Shown here piece after piece: positions 18,154-28,314 of a DNA stretch of 64,000 nt. This DNA is from Synechococcus lacustris (GTDB lineage Bacteria > Cyanobacteriota > Cyanobacteriia > PCC-6307 > Cyanobiaceae), in NCBI GenBank assembly GCA_903943975.1, contig CAJAQB010000013.1, positions 299,772-363,771 of the forward strand, read 5' to 3'. The notes beneath the pieces were generated by a model, which saw only the letters and a program-made list of their open reading frames with translations, had not been told where the DNA came from and did no database searches. Both the position numbers and the translations under genes were made by a program. Every line of letters begins with the position of its first letter. Position 1 is the stretch's first letter.

Positions 18154-19731
18154 TCAGGGGAAGTCCAGTCGGGCATTGATAACCAATTGATCCTGCTCCT
18201 CCGTGAGCGCTAGGGCGAGCCCCTGGACCGCCGGGCCCAACGGCCGGGCGGCGGCCAATTGCAGGCCGCGCCAGAGGGGCCAGTGCTGCAGCAGTTGCCG
18301 GCTGTGGGCCCCATCCAGGGCCAGGGCCAGCACCGCCTTGGCTTCGGGGTTCACCGCCTCCAGTTGCTGGCGCCGGGCCGGTTTGTTGCCCCGTTTGCCC
18401 AGTTGTTCCCGCAGGCTGACCAGATCATTGCTCCACCAGCGTTGCCCCTGGCCGAGGCCACTGGCGCCGGCCAGGTTGGCCTGCAGTTGGCCCTGGCGGT
18501 CGCTTTCGCCGGTGAGTTGGCTCCAAACGCGCAGCTCGCCCAGCTCCGCCGCCCCATAGCCCGCCGCCGCCATCGGTCCATCGAGGGCCTCCGCTTCGGG
18601 GCTGCCCAGGGGACTGCCCGCCAGCCAGGGGCCCTGGTCCGCAAGTTTTGCCAGCAGCAATGGGCTGGCCCCCGCCTGGCGCAGGGCCGGCAGCAGCGGG
18701 CCGGCGTTGCTGCCGGCCTGGCTGCCAGCAACGCCGCTTAGCAAGGGATCGAGCAGGGAATCGCCACTGGCCAGGGCCAGCAGCGGCGGATTCAGTTGCA
18801 GATTGTTGAGTAATTGCTGACCCGCCAGGCCGAGGGGCTGGCCTTGGCCTGGGGCGCCGCTGGCCAGGGCGGTTTCCAGCTGCAGGCTGGCCCCCTGCAG
18901 CCGCAGGGAGCCCACCAGCCCTTCGAGTTTGTGGGCGGCCAGCCAATCGGCCGGCAGCCCCAGCAGGGAGCTAAGGCCGCTGGCATCGCTGCGGATCAGG
19001 GCCACCCCCACTGGTTTCTGGGCCAGCCAGCCCCCTAGGGCGGGGTCATGGGCCTGGTTGAGGGCATCCACCTGGGAGCTGTCTAGGGCCTGTTCCAGCA
19101 GGCCGCGGCTGGAGGCCAGCAGCACCAGTTCATCGTTGACCAATGCTGTGGCAAGGGGGGCTGTGGCAAGGGGGCTGGCGCTGGCGTTGGCGGTGTTTCT
19201 GGCCTGGCCGCGGCTGCTGATCAGCCCCAGGCCCCGGTAGCTGGAAATATCCAGGTCGCCGCCGGCCAGGCTGCGGGCCTGCCAGAAGCGTTGCAAAAAT
19301 TGGCGCGCCCCCTGGGGATTACGGCTGGAAAGGGCCAGCACCCAGCCGGGTTCCCCCTTGGCCCCTGGTGCAGCAGTGAGGGCAACAGCGGAATCTTTAC
19401 CGATCCATTCGCTTAGCTCGGTGCTGTAGTCGAGGCCTGCCGCCTGGAACAGCCCATCCCGCAACTGGCTGAGGCCAGCGCTGGCGGCGGCCCGCTGGCG
19501 GCTGGGGGCCACCGCCCGGCCGTAGGCGGGCAGCTGGGACGGGGAAATTTCCAGATAAACCGTGAGGTTGGCGCTGCGGGGCAGAAACTGGGCGGCGGCC
19601 GGGCTGTGCAGCAGTTGGTTTTGCAGGCTCAGGGGGCTGCGCTGCTGCAGCCACCACCAGCCACCTAGGCCAAGGGCCGCCAGGCCGATGCTGATCGCCA
19701 GTAGGGCCGCCAGGGGCAGGCGCAACGTCAT
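18154..19731 (-). CDS. DUF3352 protein, membrane-anchored
   Basis: 525 aa, conserved in cyanobacteria with unknown role. One N-terminal membrane helix (LAALLAISIGLAALGLGGWWWL) anchors a large soluble part that begins with the family-typical FLPRSANLTVYLEISPSQLPAYGRAV and contains repeated halves rich in Leu and Gln. A short repeat (ASPLATAPLATA) is encoded by a duplicated 18-bp stretch near 19142-19180. Co-directional with sixA. Confidence 0.85.
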   Translation of the reverse strand: MTLRLPLAALLAISIGLAALGLGGWWWLQQRSPLSLQNQLLHSPAAAQFLPRSANLTVYLEISPSQLPAYGRAVAPSRQRAAASAGLSQLRDGLFQAAGLDYSTELSEWIGKDSAVALTAAPGAKGEPGWVLALSSRNPQGARQFLQRFWQARSLAGGDLDISSYRGLGLISSRGQARNTANASASPLATAPLATALVNDELVLLASSRGLLEQALDSSQVDALNQAHDPALGGWLAQKPVGVALIRSDASGLSSLLGLPADWLAAHKLEGLVGSLRLQGASLQLETALASGAPGQGQPLGLAGQQLLNNLQLNPPLLALASGDSLLDPLLSGVAGSQAGSNAGPLLPALRQAGASPLLLAKLADQGPWLAGSPLGSPEAEALDGPMAAAGYGAAELGELRVWSQLTGESDRQGQLQANLAGASGLGQGQRWWSNDLVSLREQLGKRGNKPARRQQLEAVNPEAKAVLALALDGAHSRQLLQHWPLWRGLQLAAARPLGPAVQGLALALTEEQDQLVINARLDFP

Positions 19732-19784
19732 CCCAGGGCCGCGGACATCTGATCATCCTTGGTGATCGCCGCTTCGGCCAGACC

Positions 19785-20126
19785 ATGCCCCAGCCCCGTT
19801 CGCTCTCGGCCCGGGACCTGCAGCAACGGCTGCAGGCCGGTGAGCCCCTGCTGTTGGTGGATGTGCGGGAGCTGGAGGAGTTGGCCCTGGCGGCCCTACC
19901 GGGGGTGGTGCATCTGCCCCTGGGTGCTTCCCAGCAGTGGCTAGCGCAGCTGGATCAGTTGCTGGATCGGGAGAAGGAGCTGGTGGTGCTTTGCCATGGG
20001 GGCATCCGCAGCTGGCAATTTGGTTGCTGGTTGATGGAAACCCAGGGCTACAGCCAGGTGTGGAACCTGGAGGGGGGCATCGACGCCTGGAGCCTGCAGG
20101 TGGATCCCACGGTGCCCCGCTATTGA
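19785..20126 (+). CDS. Single-domain rhodanese
   Basis: 113-aa sulfurtransferase domain. The active-site loop is CHGGIRS with the catalytic Cys; flanking segments LLLVDVRELEELALAALPGVVHLPLG and VWNLEGGIDAWS are typical. The loop length suggests a sulfurtransferase rather than a Cdc25-like phosphatase. Divergent from DUF3352 and upstream of hrcA by 41 bp. Confidence 0.92.
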   Translation: MPQPRSLSARDLQQRLQAGEPLLLVDVRELEELALAALPGVVHLPLGASQQWLAQLDQLLDREKELVVLCHGGIRSWQFGCWLMETQGYSQVWNLEGGIDAWSLQVDPTVPRY

Positions 20127-20167
20127 TCTCCCGTACGATCCGCCCAGGCCGCTGAACTCCCCCGACC

Positions 20168-21178
20168 GTGATCCCCCTGCCCCAGCGCCAGCAACAGGTG
20201 TTGCAGGCCACGGTGCGCCACTACGTGGACACGGTGGAGCCGGTGGGCAGCCAGGTTTTGGTGCGACGTTTTGGCCTAGATGCCAGCCCCGCCACCGTGC
20301 GGTCGGCCATGGGCGCCCTGGAGCAACGGGGGTACCTCACCCAGCCCCACACCTCCGCCGGCCGGGTGCCCAGCCCCAAGGGCTATCGCCATTACGTGGA
20401 TTGTTTGCTGCCGGCCCCTGGGGCGGCGGCCCAGCAGTTGGAGCGGGAGCTGGCTGAACTGAGCCTGCAATGGTCTGCCTTTGAGGACCTGTTGCAGCAC
20501 CTGGCCCGCCGCCTGGCGGATTTCACCGGTTTACTAAGCCTGATCACCCGACCGCAACGCTCCCAACCCCGGCTCAAGGCCCTGCGGCTGGTGGCCAGTG
20601 GTGATCGGCTGCTGGTCTTTTTAGTGGAAAGTTCCGCCGTCACCTGCAGCCTCAACCTGCGGCGGCCGGAGGGCAGTGCCGCCCAGTTGGAGTTTTTGGA
20701 GCGCTGGCTTTCGGAGCAGTTGGAAGCGGGGGCGGCTGGGCTCACCTCAGGGATTTCTTGGTCGTCGTTGCCCTCCCATTTGCAGAGCGCCGGGGCCCCC
20801 CTGCGCCGGGCCTTAGATAGCCACAACAAAGGTCGCAACCGCCAGGTGGAGGGGGCGCTCACCCAGGGGCTGTCGGGCCTGCTGGCCCAGCCGGAGTTCA
20901 GCCAAACCGCCAGCCTGCGGCCGCTGCTGCAGTTGGTGGAGCAGCGCCCCCATGACCTGCTGCATCCCCAGAGCCGGGAAGCCCCCGGGGGGGTTTGGAT
21001 CGGCGCTGAACATCCCGAGCCGGCCCTGGTGGGTTGTGCCGTGGTGCAATCGCCCTACCGATCCCGGGGCGGGGCCTCCGGCCGGGTGGCCCTTATCGGC
21101 CCGATGCGGATGACCTATGCCACCGCCCAGGCGGCGGTGCGCGCCGTGGCCAACTGCCTGGAGCGGCTGCTGGCCTAG
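20168..21178 (+). CDS. hrcA: Heat-inducible transcription repressor HrcA
   Basis: Represses groESL/dnaK-type operons by binding CIRCE elements. 336 aa from GTG 20168. The N-terminal winged helix (RQQQVLQATVRHYVDTVEPVGSQVLVRRFGLDASPATVRSAMGALEQRGYLTQPHTSAGRVPSPKGYRHYV) is the clearest family signature, followed by the GAF-like core and a C-terminal GRVALIGPMRMTYATA. No CIRCE-like inverted repeat was found next to the gene. Confidence 0.97.
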   Translation: MIPLPQRQQQVLQATVRHYVDTVEPVGSQVLVRRFGLDASPATVRSAMGALEQRGYLTQPHTSAGRVPSPKGYRHYVDCLLPAPGAAAQQLERELAELSLQWSAFEDLLQHLARRLADFTGLLSLITRPQRSQPRLKALRLVASGDRLLVFLVESSAVTCSLNLRRPEGSAAQLEFLERWLSEQLEAGAAGLTSGISWSSLPSHLQSAGAPLRRALDSHNKGRNRQVEGALTQGLSGLLAQPEFSQTASLRPLLQLVEQRPHDLLHPQSREAPGGVWIGAEHPEPALVGCAVVQSPYRSRGGASGRVALIGPMRMTYATAQAAVRAVANCLERLLA

Positions 21179-21195
21179 GGGCCTTGGCCTTGGCC

Positions 21196-22455
21196 CTAGA
21201 GGCCGCTGCCGAGCTTTTCCGCCACGGTGTTCACGTCTTTATCGCCGCGGCCGGAGAGGTTGAGCACCACTTCGGTGCCCGGGGCGAGGCTGGGGCAGAT
21301 GCTTTCGAGGGCGGCGAAGGCGTGGGCGGTTTCCAGGGCGGGGATGATCCCCTCCAGCTGGCTCACCCTTTGCAGGGCGGCTAGGGCGTCGTCGTCGGTA
21401 ACGGCCAGATATTCAGCCCGGCCGATTTCGTTCAGATAGCTGTGTTCTGGCCCCACACCTGGATAGTCGAGGCCGGCGCTGATCGAATGGGCTTCCAGCA
21501 CCTGGCCTTCGGCATCTTGCAGCAGCAGACTCATCGCCCCGTGCAGCACCCCCACCCGGCCTTCGGTGATGGTGGCCGCATGGCGACCGCTGGCCACCCC
21601 TTCCCCCGCAGCTTCCACGCCGATCATCCGCACGCTGGGGTCGCCCACGAAGGGGTGGAAGAGGCCCATGGCATTGGAACCACCGCCCACACAGGCGATC
21701 AGCAGGTCGGGCAGGCGGCCGAAGGATTCGGCGCACTGGCGTTTGGTTTCTTCGCCGATCACCGCATGGAAATCGCGCACCAGCATTGGGTAGGGGTGGG
21801 GACCGGCCACGGAGCCGAGGATGTAGTGGGTGCTTTCCACATTTGTTACCCAGTCGCGGATCGCTTCGCTGGTGGCATCTTTGAGGGTGGCGCTGCCGGC
21901 GGTAACCGGTTGCACCCTGGCCCCCAGCAGGCGCATGCGGAACACATTCAGGGCCTGGCGGCGCATGTCTTCGGCGCCCATGTAGATCACACAGTCGAGG
22001 CCAAAGCGGGCACAAACCGTGGCGGTGGCCACGCCGTGTTGGCCGGCGCCGGTTTCGGCAATGATCCGTTGCTTACCCATGCGCAGGGCGAGTAGCGCCT
22101 GGCCCAGGGCGTTGTTGATCTTGTGGGCGCCGGTGTGGTTGAGGTCTTCGCGCTTCAGCCAGAGGCGCGGGCCGCCCTCAGGCCGGCGGTAATGCTCACT
22201 AAGCCGTTCCGCCTCATAGAGCGGCGTGGGCCTACCCACGTAGGTGCGCAGCAAATGGTTGAGCCGGCTGGTGAAGGCTGGGTCTTGCCAGGCTTCGGCG
22301 GCGGCCTGCTCCAGTTCCGCCAGGGCCGGCATCAGGGTTTCTGGCACGTATTGGCCGCCGTAGCGCCCGAAGCGGCCCAGCTGATTGGGCCGCACCGCCG
22401 GCTCCAGCTCAGCGGCGCTGGGCCGATCTGCCAGGGGCTGGGGGGTGCTGGTCAC
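21196..22455 (-). CDS. trpB: Tryptophan synthase beta chain
   Basis: Makes tryptophan from indole and serine. 419 aa. PLP lysine in [15 protein letters not shown]; phosphate-binding [16 protein letters not shown]-terminal [19 protein letters not shown] and C-terminal [12 protein letters not shown] are classic. Convergent with hrcA (17-bp gap). trpA is not adjacent. Confidence 0.98.
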   Translation of the reverse strand: MTSTPQPLADRPSAAELEPAVRPNQLGRFGRYGGQYVPETLMPALAELEQAAAEAWQDPAFTSRLNHLLRTYVGRPTPLYEAERLSEHYRRPEGGPRLWLKREDLNHTGAHKINNALGQALLALRMGKQRIIAETGAGQHGVATATVCARFGLDCVIYMGAEDMRRQALNVFRMRLLGARVQPVTAGSATLKDATSEAIRDWVTNVESTHYILGSVAGPHPYPMLVRDFHAVIGEETKRQCAESFGRLPDLLIACVGGGSNAMGLFHPFVGDPSVRMIGVEAAGEGVASGRHAATITEGRVGVLHGAMSLLLQDAEGQVLEAHSISAGLDYPGVGPEHSYLNEIGRAEYLAVTDDDALAALQRVSQLEGIIPALETAHAFAALESICPSLAPGTEVVLNLSGRGDKDVNTVAEKLGSGL

Positions 22456-22481
22456 CGCAAAACAGCAAGGGAAAATGCAGC

Positions 22482-22685
22482 CTAGGGAGCGGGTGGTGCC
22501 AGGGGCGGCCAGCCATAGGGCTCCACGATGCGGATCTTGCCTTTCCCCTGGCGGCAGCTGCTGGAGGCGGCTGGGCCCACCGGGGTGTTGTTGAGCTTTA
22601 GGCCCACCTCGGCGCAGCTTTCGGGCCCAAGGGGATCGGCAAAGCGCAGCCGCACCACATTCAGATCCAGGGGCGGTAGATCCAT
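22482..22685 (-). CDS. Small hypothetical protein
   Basis: 67 aa from ATG 22685, lying 26 bp before trpB on the same strand and divergent from the SUI1 gene 50 bp away. The sequence ([20 protein letters not shown], then [21 protein letters not shown]) has acceptable codon use but no recognised domain. Context favours a real small gene; no motif proves it. Confidence 0.4.
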   Translation of the reverse strand: MDLPPLDLNVVRLRFADPLGPESCAEVGLKLNNTPVGPAASSSCRQGKGKIRIVEPYGWPPLAPPAP

Positions 22686-22735
22686 GGCAAAGGGGCCCCG
22701 CCAGCTAAGAAACTCAGCAAAGCGAGCTAAGGGCC

Positions 22736-23062
22736 ATGGGCAAGGGGGGATGGCAGGAGTTCAGCAGTGCCGATGCATTGGGGCGGCCCGAAGGGAAGCC
22801 CGCTGCCCATTCGCCCCGCAGCCAGCAGCGGGTGAGGGTGCAGCGCACCAAGGCGGGCAAGGGGGGCAAAACCGTCACCGTGATCACTGGGCTGGAGCTG
22901 GGGGAGGCGGAGCTGAAGGCTTTGCTCAAACAGCTCAAGGCCGCTGCCGGCACCGGCGGCACCCTGAAGGACGGCCTGGTGGAGTTGCAGGGGGACCAGC
23001 TGGCGGTGGCCTTAGAAGCCCTTGGGAAAGAGGGCTTTCGGCCAAAGCAGGCGGGCGGTTAA
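22736..23062 (+). CDS. SUI1/eIF1-like translation factor (YciH type)
   Basis: 108 aa. A short basic, disordered N-terminus is followed by the SUI1 fold: RVRVQRTKAGKGGKTVTVITGLEL, LLKQLKAAAGTGGTLKDGLVELQGDQ. Bacterial homologues can influence start-codon selection in vitro; the cellular role in cyanobacteria is not settled. Upstream of cysC with one opposing gene between. Confidence 0.93.
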   Translation: MGKGGWQEFSSADALGRPEGKPAAHSPRSQQRVRVQRTKAGKGGKTVTVITGLELGEAELKALLKQLKAAAGTGGTLKDGLVELQGDQLAVALEALGKEGFRPKQAGG

Positions 23063-23082
23063 GGGCTGCCCTTGGGCCGATG

Positions 23083-23113
23083 TCTTGAAAATGACTAGGG
23101 GTAAATAGTCATT
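23083..23113. repeat. 18-mer shared with 39.6 kb, with AATGACTA/TAGTCATT palindrome
   Basis: TCTTGAAAATGACTAGGG (23083-23100) recurs exactly at 39614-39631. Here it runs into an inverted repeat, AATGACTA (23090-23097) and TAGTCATT (23106-23113), with an 8-nt loop. It lies between the convergent ends of the SUI1 gene and the HExxH gene and touches the latter's stop codon; a bidirectional transcript end is possible, although no long T run follows. Confidence 0.7.
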
Positions 23114-23636
23114 CTTTGGCTTGGGCTCGCGGCGCTTGGTTTTTCGCCCCTGGTTTGCTGCTTGGGGCGATGGGGGCCAAGGGTTTGCAGCGTTGCCTCA
23201 GCAGTTTCACCAGTTGGTTGGCGCCATCGGGCTGGCCCTGGAGGCTGAAGGCCTCCTGTTCCAGGCGGCGGTCTTTTACGTGGTAACTGCTCCAGAGGAT
23301 CGCGCTGATTTCGTGCTCAATCAGCGGCGTTAGCGGGGCGGGCACCCCCAGGGGGGTGAGCTTGCCCTGGGGGCAACTCTGGGCCGCATGCACCGCCTCA
23401 TGGATCAGGGTTTGGCGGCCGATGCCCAGCTCAAAGGTCACCGGGTGCACCCAAACCGTGCGGCTGCCGCTTTCAAATAAGCCATAGGCGCCGGCCTTCG
23501 GCGGTTGCTCCCAGCGCAGCTGGAACCCCTGGCGCTGCAGTTCCTTGGTAAGGGGGCGCAATTCCGGCGGAATCAGCGGCGCCGGGGGCAGTTGCAGCAG
23601 CAGGGGCAGCACGGGATTTCCAGGGGGCAGGGGCAA
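23109..23636 (-). CDS. Putative zincin-like metallopeptidase (HExxH), function unknown
   Basis: 175 aa. Contains [12 protein letters not shown], an H-E-x-x-H zinc motif, followed about 30 residues later by [25 protein letters not shown], which offers a Glu as third ligand. The upstream stretch [10 protein letters not shown] fits the strand that precedes such sites. There is no clear signal peptide and the C-terminus is Lys/Ala-rich. Fold-level assignment only; substrate unknown. It starts 35 bp from the divergent cysC start. Confidence 0.65.
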   Translation of the reverse strand: MPLPPGNPVLPLLLQLPPAPLIPPELRPLTKELQRQGFQLRWEQPPKAGAYGLFESGSRTVWVHPVTFELGIGRQTLIHEAVHAAQSCPQGKLTPLGVPAPLTPLIEHEISAILWSSYHVKDRRLEQEAFSLQGQPDGANQLVKLLRQRCKPLAPIAPSSKPGAKNQAPRAQAKE

Positions 23637-23671
23637 GGGCGAGAATTGCCGTCCTTAGCTTGGCGCCCCCC

Positions 23672-24277
23672 ATGACTGTTGCCACCAACATCGTTTGGCA
23701 CGAGGCCTCGGTGGATCGGGCGGCCCGGGCCCAGCAGCGGGGCCACCGCAGCGCCATCCTCTGGTTCACCGGCCTTTCCGGTTCTGGCAAGAGCAGCCTT
23801 GCCAATGCCCTAAATGCCGAACTGTTTGGCCGCGGGCTTTCCACCTACGTGCTCGATGGCGACAACGTGCGCCATGGGCTCTGCAAAGACCTGGGCTTCT
23901 CCGATGCCGACCGGGAGGAGAACATCCGCCGCATTGGTGAGGTGGCCAAGCTGTTCCTCGATGCCGGCGTGATCACCCTCACCGCCTTCGTGTCGCCCTT
24001 CCGGGCTGACCGCGATCGGGCCCGGGCCCTGGTGGCGGCCGGTGATTTCATTGAGATCCATTGCGCCGCAGACCTGGCCGTGTGCGAGGGCCGCGATCCC
24101 AAGGGGCTTTATGCCAAGGCCCGGGCAGGCCAGATCAAAGACTTCACTGGCATCTCCAGCCCCTACGAGCAGCCTGAGGCCCCTGAGCTGCGAGTTGATT
24201 CAGGCAGCCAGACCCTTCAGGAGAGTGTCGCCCAGGTGATCAGTTACCTGGAGGAGCGCAGCATTGTTGCTGGCTAG
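23672..24277 (+). CDS. cysC: Adenylyl-sulfate kinase
   Basis: Phosphorylates APS to PAPS in assimilatory sulfate reduction. 201 aa from ATG 23672. P-loop [51 protein letters not shown], and [35 protein letters not shown] are family signatures. An in-frame ATG at 23660 would add only four residues. Confidence 0.97.
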   Translation: MTVATNIVWHEASVDRAARAQQRGHRSAILWFTGLSGSGKSSLANALNAELFGRGLSTYVLDGDNVRHGLCKDLGFSDADREENIRRIGEVAKLFLDAGVITLTAFVSPFRADRDRARALVAAGDFIEIHCAADLAVCEGRDPKGLYAKARAGQIKDFTGISSPYEQPEAPELRVDSGSQTLQESVAQVISYLEERSIVAG

Positions 24278-24433
24278 GAATGGGCTTTGCCCGCCGCCCG
24301 GACCAGTCCTTAGGCGTTTCTTATCCCATCCTTGAGCGCTGCTTAAGCCTGGGCGCTTAGAGACGCATTGCAATTGATTGGCAAGCCCAATTTGGTTGGC
24401 GCTGCTCCTAAAGAAATTTTGTGCGGCTGAGTT

Positions 24434-25060
24434 GTGAAACCTGAGCTGCTTTTTCCTACGCCGCTGTGGTCATTTCAGTGTGAGGACTCTGCCCTGATAA
24501 TTGCTGCACTTGCTCGAGTCTTATCCCTGCGGGAAGAGGATCCCGTGGGTTTAAGTATTACTAACGTGGGGGGCTGGCACAGTGCTAACAATCTTCTGGA
24601 TGAACCGCTGCTTGCCCCTTTGTTTCGCTGGATTGCAGCTTGTTGTCAGGGGGCTTTCGCCGAGCTGGGCTGGGATTTTAGATTGGCAAGTCCCAGTTTT
24701 AATAATGCTTGGGCGATGGTGAATGGGCCAGGCGATTGCACTAGGGCGCATTTGCATCCAAACTCATTGTTTAGTGGTGTGATTTATTTGCAGGCCACTG
24801 AAGGGGCTGGATCAATTGCTTTTCTGGATCCCCGCAGTGGAGCTCAGATGCTTCATCCTCCCTTAACCGAGGCTAGCGCTGAATGGTTGTCTGGACGCCT
24901 ATCTCGGCAGCCCGCCGTTGGGAGGATGCTGCTTTTCCCTTCTTGGATTTGGCATGAGGTTGAGCCCAGCGCTGATCATGCTGAGCGGGTATGCATTGCC
25001 TTCAATGTAGGCATGAAGCGACAGGGGGGTGATGCCATGCAAATAGACGGAGGAATCTGA
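24434..25060 (+). CDS. 2OG-Fe(II) oxygenase-type protein
   Basis: 208 aa from GTG 24434. The segment NAWAMVNGPGDCTRAHLHPNSLFSGVIYL and the later LLFPSWIWHEVEPS fit the family of putative 2OG-Fe(II) oxygenases in which H-x-H-P-N and a distal His bind iron; an Arg for 2-oxoglutarate may be in AERVCIAFN. Substrate unknown. Its base composition is clearly more AT-rich than that of cysC, and with the next gene it forms a block that looks acquired. Confidence 0.8.
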   Translation: MKPELLFPTPLWSFQCEDSALIIAALARVLSLREEDPVGLSITNVGGWHSANNLLDEPLLAPLFRWIAACCQGAFAELGWDFRLASPSFNNAWAMVNGPGDCTRAHLHPNSLFSGVIYLQATEGAGSIAFLDPRSGAQMLHPPLTEASAEWLSGRLSRQPAVGRMLLFPSWIWHEVEPSADHAERVCIAFNVGMKRQGGDAMQIDGGI

Positions 25061-25194
25061 AGTTAAAGCGTCTTGCTTGCAAGCCTTAATAAACCCTTCG
25101 TCTGCTGATTGTTTTCCCATAACCAAGGTTTGGCAAGCTGGTGGAACTGGTTGTAGGCGTTGTTCTGCAGCCCGTGTCCCATTCCAAGAATTCA

Positions 25195-27099
25195 ATGGCT
25201 TCTCTGCTTAAAGCGTTGACCCCTGGGTTTACCGTCAAGGAGGTCTACAACATTGGCACCACTGTTGGAAGCTACACGCCAACGGGAGTTCCCGATGGTA
25301 TTGGTGCTTTTTTGTTGCCTGATGAACGCACCCGGCGCATTCTTGTAAATAGCGAGATTGGTACAAGCCTTGGCAGTTCCTATGCATTGGCCAATGGCAC
25401 TTCCTTGGTGGGGGCACGGATTAGTTACTTAGACGTTAAGGATGGCGCGGTTGTGGCCAGCGGCCTCGCCTACGACAAGATCTATGATCGCTTTGGTACT
25501 TTGGTAACCAAGGCTTCTCAGGTTAATGAATTGGCGGCTGGGGCCCCAGGGGTAGATACTTACGGGTTTGAACGTTTCTGTTCTGCAAATTTGGTGGAAG
25601 CCAACCCTTTTGGGGCGGGTAAAGGTCCAGTAGATCGCATTTTCCTTTTGGGAGAAGAGCAGGATAACGGTCAGGCTGTAGTTCTTGATGTTGCCGGTAA
25701 TGCCCTCTGGGTTGCCCCTGACCTTGGCCGTGGTGGCTGGGAATCGGCAACCGCTTTGGATACTGGCTCCACCACTACGGTGGCTTATTTGCTGGGTGAT
25801 GACGGCCCCAATGCCTGCCCTCTTTACCTTTATGTGGGTACAAAGACTGGCACTGATTTCTTGGGTCGCAATGGTTTGAAGGGCGGGCAGCTTTATGTGT
25901 GGAAGCCCACTGATTCAACCAAGACGAACCACGCAGGAATTGCCGTAAGCACCACTGCCGCTGGCAGCTGGGTGGCTCTGAATGCCAAGGATGCCACTAA
26001 GGCTGGTCAGACTGGTTACGACTCCCAGGGCTACAAAAGTGACACCACGCTTCGCACAGAAGCTGCTGCCCTCGGCGCCTGGTTTGGTTACCGGGTAGAG
26101 GATGTGGATGTGAATCCCAACAAGTTCAGCCAAGTTGCTTTTAACACAACTGGCGGCACCACTGCAAATACCCTTGCTGGTGTAGATGATGTCTACGGCA
26201 GCGTCTGGACGATGGACCTGACCTTTGGTTCCGACGGTAAGCCCGCCGCCAGCACCATTAAGCACCTCTATAATGGAGATGTGGCTGGCTTACAGGTAAA
26301 CGGCCTGCGTAGTCCCGATAACCTTGATTGGTCGGCAGATGGCAACCTTTATGTGAACGAGGATAAGTCAACCTCTGCTACCGCTTGGGGCACCCAGGAG
26401 GCCAGCGTCTGGAAGCTGAATCCCACCACTGGCGTTGCCGAACGCTTCATTCAGGTGGATCGCAACGCAGCCCTGCCAACTGGGCAGGCTGAAAGTGCCG
26501 CATCTAAGGCCGTTGTTGGTAACTGGGAAACCAGTGGCATCCAGGATGTTTCAAACCTCTATGGCCACCCCGCCGGCACTGATTTCTTCTTAGATGTTCA
26601 GGCCCATGGGGTAACTGGCGGCACGATTGACAGCCTCAAGCTTGTGGAAGGTGGTCAAATTGATCACGTGACCTCGGCCCGTACTTTTACGCGGCTACTT
26701 GATCCGCTTACGGGTCAGCATTTGCAAACTGCAGATGCTTCTGAAGTGGCGGCAGCATCTGGCGCTGGCTGGAAGGCTGAAGGTTCGTCCTTCAGTCTTG
26801 CCCCTGTTCCTGCTTCCTTGCCGACCAGCACTGGTTTCAATGTTGTTAGCCGTTTGTATCATTCAAACGGAGATCACCTGCTGACTACTTCTGCTTCTGA
26901 AATTGCGGCGGCCAAGCAAATTGGCTATCGCCTCGAAGGTGAGATAGGTACGGTTAGCGCGGGTTCAACTGCCAACGCCCGCCAAGAAATTCAGCGCCTA
27001 TTCAAGTATGGTCAGCACTTTTACACTGATAACAGTGCTGAGTCAGCTAGTCTGATTGCCAGTGGCTGGTCGAAGGAGTCTTCCCTTGGTTGGGTCTGA
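25195..27099 (+). CDS. PhoX-like (DUF839) protein with C-terminal DUF5648-type repeats
   Basis: 634 aa from ATG 25195; GTG 25141 would add 18 residues. Residues ~1-460 resemble DUF839/PhoX beta-propeller phosphatases: YTPTGVPDGIGAFLLPDE, GFERFCSANLVE, DNLDWSADGNLYVNED. The C-terminus holds three diverged units of the type seen in DUF5648 (RLLDPLTGQHLQTADASEVAAASGAGWKAEG, RLYHSNGDHLLTTSASEIAAAKQIGYRLEG, RLFKYGQHFYTDNSAESASLIASGWSKES), often linked to extracellular proteins. No Tat or Sec signal is visible, so export, if any, would use another route such as type I secretion. Role: possible phosphate scavenging by calcium-dependent phosphatase activity; unproven. Confidence 0.78.
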   Translation: MASLLKALTPGFTVKEVYNIGTTVGSYTPTGVPDGIGAFLLPDERTRRILVNSEIGTSLGSSYALANGTSLVGARISYLDVKDGAVVASGLAYDKIYDRFGTLVTKASQVNELAAGAPGVDTYGFERFCSANLVEANPFGAGKGPVDRIFLLGEEQDNGQAVVLDVAGNALWVAPDLGRGGWESATALDTGSTTTVAYLLGDDGPNACPLYLYVGTKTGTDFLGRNGLKGGQLYVWKPTDSTKTNHAGIAVSTTAAGSWVALNAKDATKAGQTGYDSQGYKSDTTLRTEAAALGAWFGYRVEDVDVNPNKFSQVAFNTTGGTTANTLAGVDDVYGSVWTMDLTFGSDGKPAASTIKHLYNGDVAGLQVNGLRSPDNLDWSADGNLYVNEDKSTSATAWGTQEASVWKLNPTTGVAERFIQVDRNAALPTGQAESAASKAVVGNWETSGIQDVSNLYGHPAGTDFFLDVQAHGVTGGTIDSLKLVEGGQIDHVTSARTFTRLLDPLTGQHLQTADASEVAAASGAGWKAEGSSFSLAPVPASLPTSTGFNVVSRLYHSNGDHLLTTSASEIAAAKQIGYRLEGEIGTVSAGSTANARQEIQRLFKYGQHFYTDNSAESASLIASGWSKESSLGWV

Positions 27100-27145
27100 T
27101 TCTGATTAGATCTGCTATTTTCTTGGGTTTTATCGCTTAATTTAA

Positions 27146-27170
27146 AGGCCCCCGATTGGGGGCCTTTTTT
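27146..27170 (+). terminator. Rho-independent terminator after the PhoX-like gene
   Basis: Stem AAGGCCCCC / GGGGGCCTT with loop GATT-like centre, followed by a T run (TTTTTTATTTT). It ends the PhoX-like transcript and lies just before the convergent end of the permease gene. Confidence 0.95.
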
Positions 27171-27174
27171 ATTT

Positions 27175-28314
27175 TCAGTTGTTTAGGATTTGAATTGATT
27201 TGTTTGAAGTTTCAAGAGTTTGATCTTGCTCGCCATCAGTGGCGATTTTTAAATACAAGGCATCAAGCAAGGTTTTGAGCACGCTGGCCACAGGTACGGC
27301 CAGCAGCAGGCCCAGCAGTTCCCCCAGGCCCAGCAGGGAGCCGGCCCGGGCCCCGAGGGGCAGGCTGAATAACAACCAGGCCGGTTGTAGGCCCACAATG
27401 CTGCCCATCAAGCGGGGGCTAATCAGTTGATCCACCACCTGGCCCACGCTGATGGCGGCGGCCAGCACCTCCAGGCCCGTGCGGGGATCTTCCACCGCCA
27501 GCACTGTGCTCACCAGGGTGATTGTGAGCGCACTGGCATAGGGCACCAGGGTGGTGAAGCCGATCAACAGGGCAAACACCACTCCGTAGGGAATCTGCAG
27601 CAGGGTGAATACACCAATCTGCAGGCCACTGAGAATCAGGGCGATCAATACCTGGCCGGCGAAGTAACCGCGGAAGGTGCGATTGAGGCTGGTAACCACC
27701 AGGTTGCGCCAGTCGTGGGGGATCCAGCGGGCCAGGCCGCTGCTGATTGATTCGCCCCCCAGCAGTAAAAATACGGCCAGCACCAGCACGATCACGGTGT
27801 TTACCGTGAGGCCGAGGGTGGCACTGAGCAAGCTCAACAACTGTTGGCTGAAGCTGCGGGCCAGGCGGCTGGAACGGGCCAGCAGGTCATCGGTGAGCGT
27901 GCTGAAGTCTGTGGGCCAGCCCCGTTCAGCGGCCAAATTCTGCAGATGATTTAGTAACTCCTGGGCCTGCACCAACCAGCCGGGAATCGCATTCACCAGT
28001 TCCGCCAATTGTTCGATCAGCCGCGGCACCAGCCAGAGGGCCGCCAACACCAAGCCCCCGAGGGTGAGCCCCAGCACCAGCCCTAGGCTGAGGGCCCGGG
28101 GCATGCCCCGCCCCTGGAGCCAACGGCTGGGAATATCCAGCAGGAAAGCAATCAGGGCAGCGGTAAGAAAGAGGGCGGGGAAGGGGGCTAGGGGCAGCAG
28201 TAATTGCCGCAGCACAAACAGGTTGAGCACCAGCAGTGGTAGGGCGAAGCTGAGCCGCAACCAGCGGGGGGGCCAGGTAAGTTTTCCCGGTTCTATACCT
28301 AATTTTTCAATCAT
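27175..28314 (-). CDS. AI-2E family (PerM) membrane permease
   Basis: 379 aa with seven or eight membrane helices in the usual arrangement: two N-terminal helices, a long soluble stretch ([30 protein letters not shown]), and C-terminal helices with [38 protein letters not shown] and [22 protein letters not shown]. Homologues export autoinducer-2 or move ions; the substrate is unknown. The end of purE and the start of this gene overlap by 8 bp. Confidence 0.9.
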   Translation of the reverse strand: MIEKLGIEPGKLTWPPRWLRLSFALPLLVLNLFVLRQLLLPLAPFPALFLTAALIAFLLDIPSRWLQGRGMPRALSLGLVLGLTLGGLVLAALWLVPRLIEQLAELVNAIPGWLVQAQELLNHLQNLAAERGWPTDFSTLTDDLLARSSRLARSFSQQLLSLLSATLGLTVNTVIVLVLAVFLLLGGESISSGLARWIPHDWRNLVVTSLNRTFRGYFAGQVLIALILSGLQIGVFTLLQIPYGVVFALLIGFTTLVPYASALTITLVSTVLAVEDPRTGLEVLAAAISVGQVVDQLISPRLMGSIVGLQPAWLLFSLPLGARAGSLLGLGELLGLLLAVPVASVLKTLLDALYLKIATDGEQDQTLETSNKSIQILNN

